From: Ignavibacteriales bacterium
GTDB lineage: Bacteria > Bacteroidota > Ignavibacteria > UBA10030
DNA: 64,000 nucleotides
Assembly (NCBI GenBank): GCA_026390595.1
Contig: JAPLFQ010000020.1
Location: forward strand, 124,001-188,000
Direction of reading: 5' to 3'
Below are positions 62,981-64,000 of the stretch, in pieces (the first letter of the stretch is position 1; every line of letters begins with the position of its first letter). The notes under the pieces are model-generated. The model was not told the DNA's origin, did not search any database, and saw only the letters and a program-made list of their open reading frames with translations. Made by a program: the position numbers and the translations under genes.

Positions 62981-63214
62981 AGTGTAACCTCCTTGATTGA
63001 GTTATTGGATTCTGTAGCCTACAATGTCGCCGTTGGTTGAGTTGTGCTTCGATTCACTCAACATACGTGCCCGGCGCACAGGAATCCCCTTTGTGCGAAA
63101 TCAGACGGAAATAGCGGGTTCTCAATGTCAATACACGTCTGGGATAGGTATTTATTACCTGGAGAGGAACTTATTTCCGATCCATAATTACCGCGCAGGA
63201 AGCTCGCGGTATGC
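62981..63214. other. Leader/promoter region of the pilin-like gene
   Basis: A 234-base gap upstream of the pilin-like gene. It holds a 7-bp stem GTTGAGT/ACTCAAC (63036-63062) that would lie in the pilin mRNA leader or promoter, and the end of the partial membrane-protein gene. No consensus promoter is assigned. Confidence 0.4.
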
Positions 63215-64000
63215 TCAGTTTGAGGCAGATCTGGGCATTTTCAGCAAAATCAGGTAGAAAATGAAGAATAGGATCAGCAACACAACCGAGCCAAGTGCCA
63301 TCAATTCGCCCATCGGGAGCTGAGTCCAACGAAGCAGAAAGGGGGATATTTTCATCGAAGACGGACTGAGCAACGGAGAATACTTCCAATCCAGATAAAT
63401 AATATCGTTCTCAAACACACTGAACCCGGCGAGCTGCTCGTTGAACTTCCAAATCTGCAGGAATGAAAAGGCCTCGGCCAGACAGAAGTAAAACTGCTCA
63501 ATCGAAAAGAGCAAGCCAAAAACCGTCATGAATCCAAAAGCGCGTGCAAACCGCGTCGACTCGTGACTCTTCAACCAGAAGGCAATCGGGATCAGAAGAA
63601 ATGGAATCGCCATGACGAGGTAGCGCGGGCCGGTGCAGAATCCTCCATGCCAGTCGCTGCGTGATGCAATGAACAGCACTCTGAACGCAACCGCTAATGT
63701 CACCGTCCAGAAGAGTTGTCTATTCTCACGCAGAAAGCTCTTTGAGAGGAACGCTCCGAGTACCAGGGCGGGCATGAAGAACAGGACGCCCTTCCCCGCT
63801 CCGAAAATCAGTCCGTAGAGCCCCCTGAATGGATACACGAACGTACCATAGCCGAAGATCTCGCCGGAAATCGCGCTCGCGGTTCGGCCCGTCTCAAAGA
63901 AGCTGCCGAATCGGAAATAGTTATACCAACCCAGGAGAAAGAGGAGAATAAAAACACCAACCGCGAAGACAGCTCCCCTCTCCAACCGGCCGAGAAGCGA
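63215..64000 (-). CDS. Polytopic membrane protein (5' end beyond window)
   Basis: At least 261 residues of a membrane protein whose frame remains open to the right edge; a TTG at 63985 is not a convincing start. About six hydrophobic helices are visible (VFILLFLLGWYNYF, FFMPALVLGAFL, YLVMAIPFLLIPIAFWL, ALGSVVLLILFFIFYLIL). The HGGFCTGPRYLVMAIPFL loop is reminiscent of the C-terminal half of GT39/PMT-like glycosyltransferases. Assignment is tentative. Confidence 0.65.
   Translation of the reverse strand, partial: SLLGRLERGAVFAVGVFILLFLLGWYNYFRFGSFFETGRTASAISGEIFGYGTFVYPFRGLYGLIFGAGKGVLFFMPALVLGAFLSKSFLRENRQLFWTVTLAVAFRVLFIASRSDWHGGFCTGPRYLVMAIPFLLIPIAFWLKSHESTRFARAFGFMTVFGLLFSIEQFYFCLAEAFSFLQIWKFNEQLAGFSVFENDIIYLDWKYSPLLSPSSMKISPFLLRWTQLPMGELMALGSVVLLILFFIFYLILLKMPRSASN

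Noticed and set aside
1-64000. CRISPR arrays, tRNA or rRNA genes, insertion sequences and prophage genes
   Set aside because: None could be seen on reading either strand; no regular direct repeats with spacers, no tRNA-like cloverleaf with CCA region, no transposase or integrase motifs.

Overview
The window reads as a chromosome segment of an anaerobic or facultative bacterium of the FCB group. My best guess is an Ignavibacteria-like or neighbouring deep-branching Bacteroidota lineage. The reasons are the type IV pilus-like locus with the MGQQQLLLI-type pilin, fused PilM-PilN and PilO-PilP-like subunits, a PFOR beside a dihydroorotate-dehydrogenase-like gene, and purine-rich Shine-Dalgarno sites. 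This placement is inference. I saw no rRNA, tRNA, CRISPR array, transposase or phage gene.

Left part (1-14.75 kb): one long minus-strand operon, read from 14.7 kb down to a clear hairpin terminator at 1.3 kb. It begins with a MarR-type regulator that has a dyad in front of it. Then follow a hydrogenase maturation protease, HdrC, HdrB, the N-terminal half of HdrA, a [FeFe]-hydrogenase-like H-cluster protein, a DRTGG protein, a HATPase protein, NuoE-, ferredoxin- and NuoF-like (HydC/HydB-like) subunits, a NuoG-HdrA hybrid, and MvhD, MvhG and MvhA. The gene set predicts a soluble flavin-based electron-bifurcating complex. It would join a group 3c [NiFe] hydrogenase, an NAD(P)H-reacting diaphorase and a heterodisulfide-reductase-like module. 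HdrA is split between two polypeptides, and its C-terminal half is welded to a complex-I-type ferredoxin domain. This is the main novelty of the window.

15-20 kb (plus strand): a membrane histidine kinase and a sigma-54 activator overlap by 4 bases. A well-formed sigma-54 promoter follows, then a dual-receiver protein with a duplicated motif around a four-cysteine spacer. They probably control redox or hydrogen metabolism.

20-36.7 kb (minus strand): accessory genes come first (VirK-like, AhpD-like, hydrolase, B12 radical SAM, a degenerate aldo/keto reductase, an octaheme HAO-like cytochrome). Next is a complete group 3b NAD(P)-linked [NiFe] hydrogenase operon (beta, cNMP-binding protein, gamma, delta, alpha, YbaK-like, protease), then an exported rubrerythrin, malic enzyme, a DksA-like zinc ribbon and a DHODH-like protein.

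36.7-42.2 kb: pyruvate:ferredoxin oxidoreductase (nifJ) is divergent from citrate synthase. Together with malic enzyme this is a central-carbon node. It makes the reduced ferredoxin and NAD(P)H that the two hydrogenases could re-balance as H2.

42.3-47.7 kb (plus strand): alpha/beta hydrolase, family 5 uracil-DNA glycosylase, a membrane-TPR protein and an epimerase.

47.8-63 kb (minus strand): a type IV pilus or type II secretion-like locus (pilin-like protein, PilC, PilB, PilT, PilM-N, PilO-P, a short secretin) that ends with an 1814-residue Ig-repeat lipoprotein. A partial membrane protein runs off the right edge.
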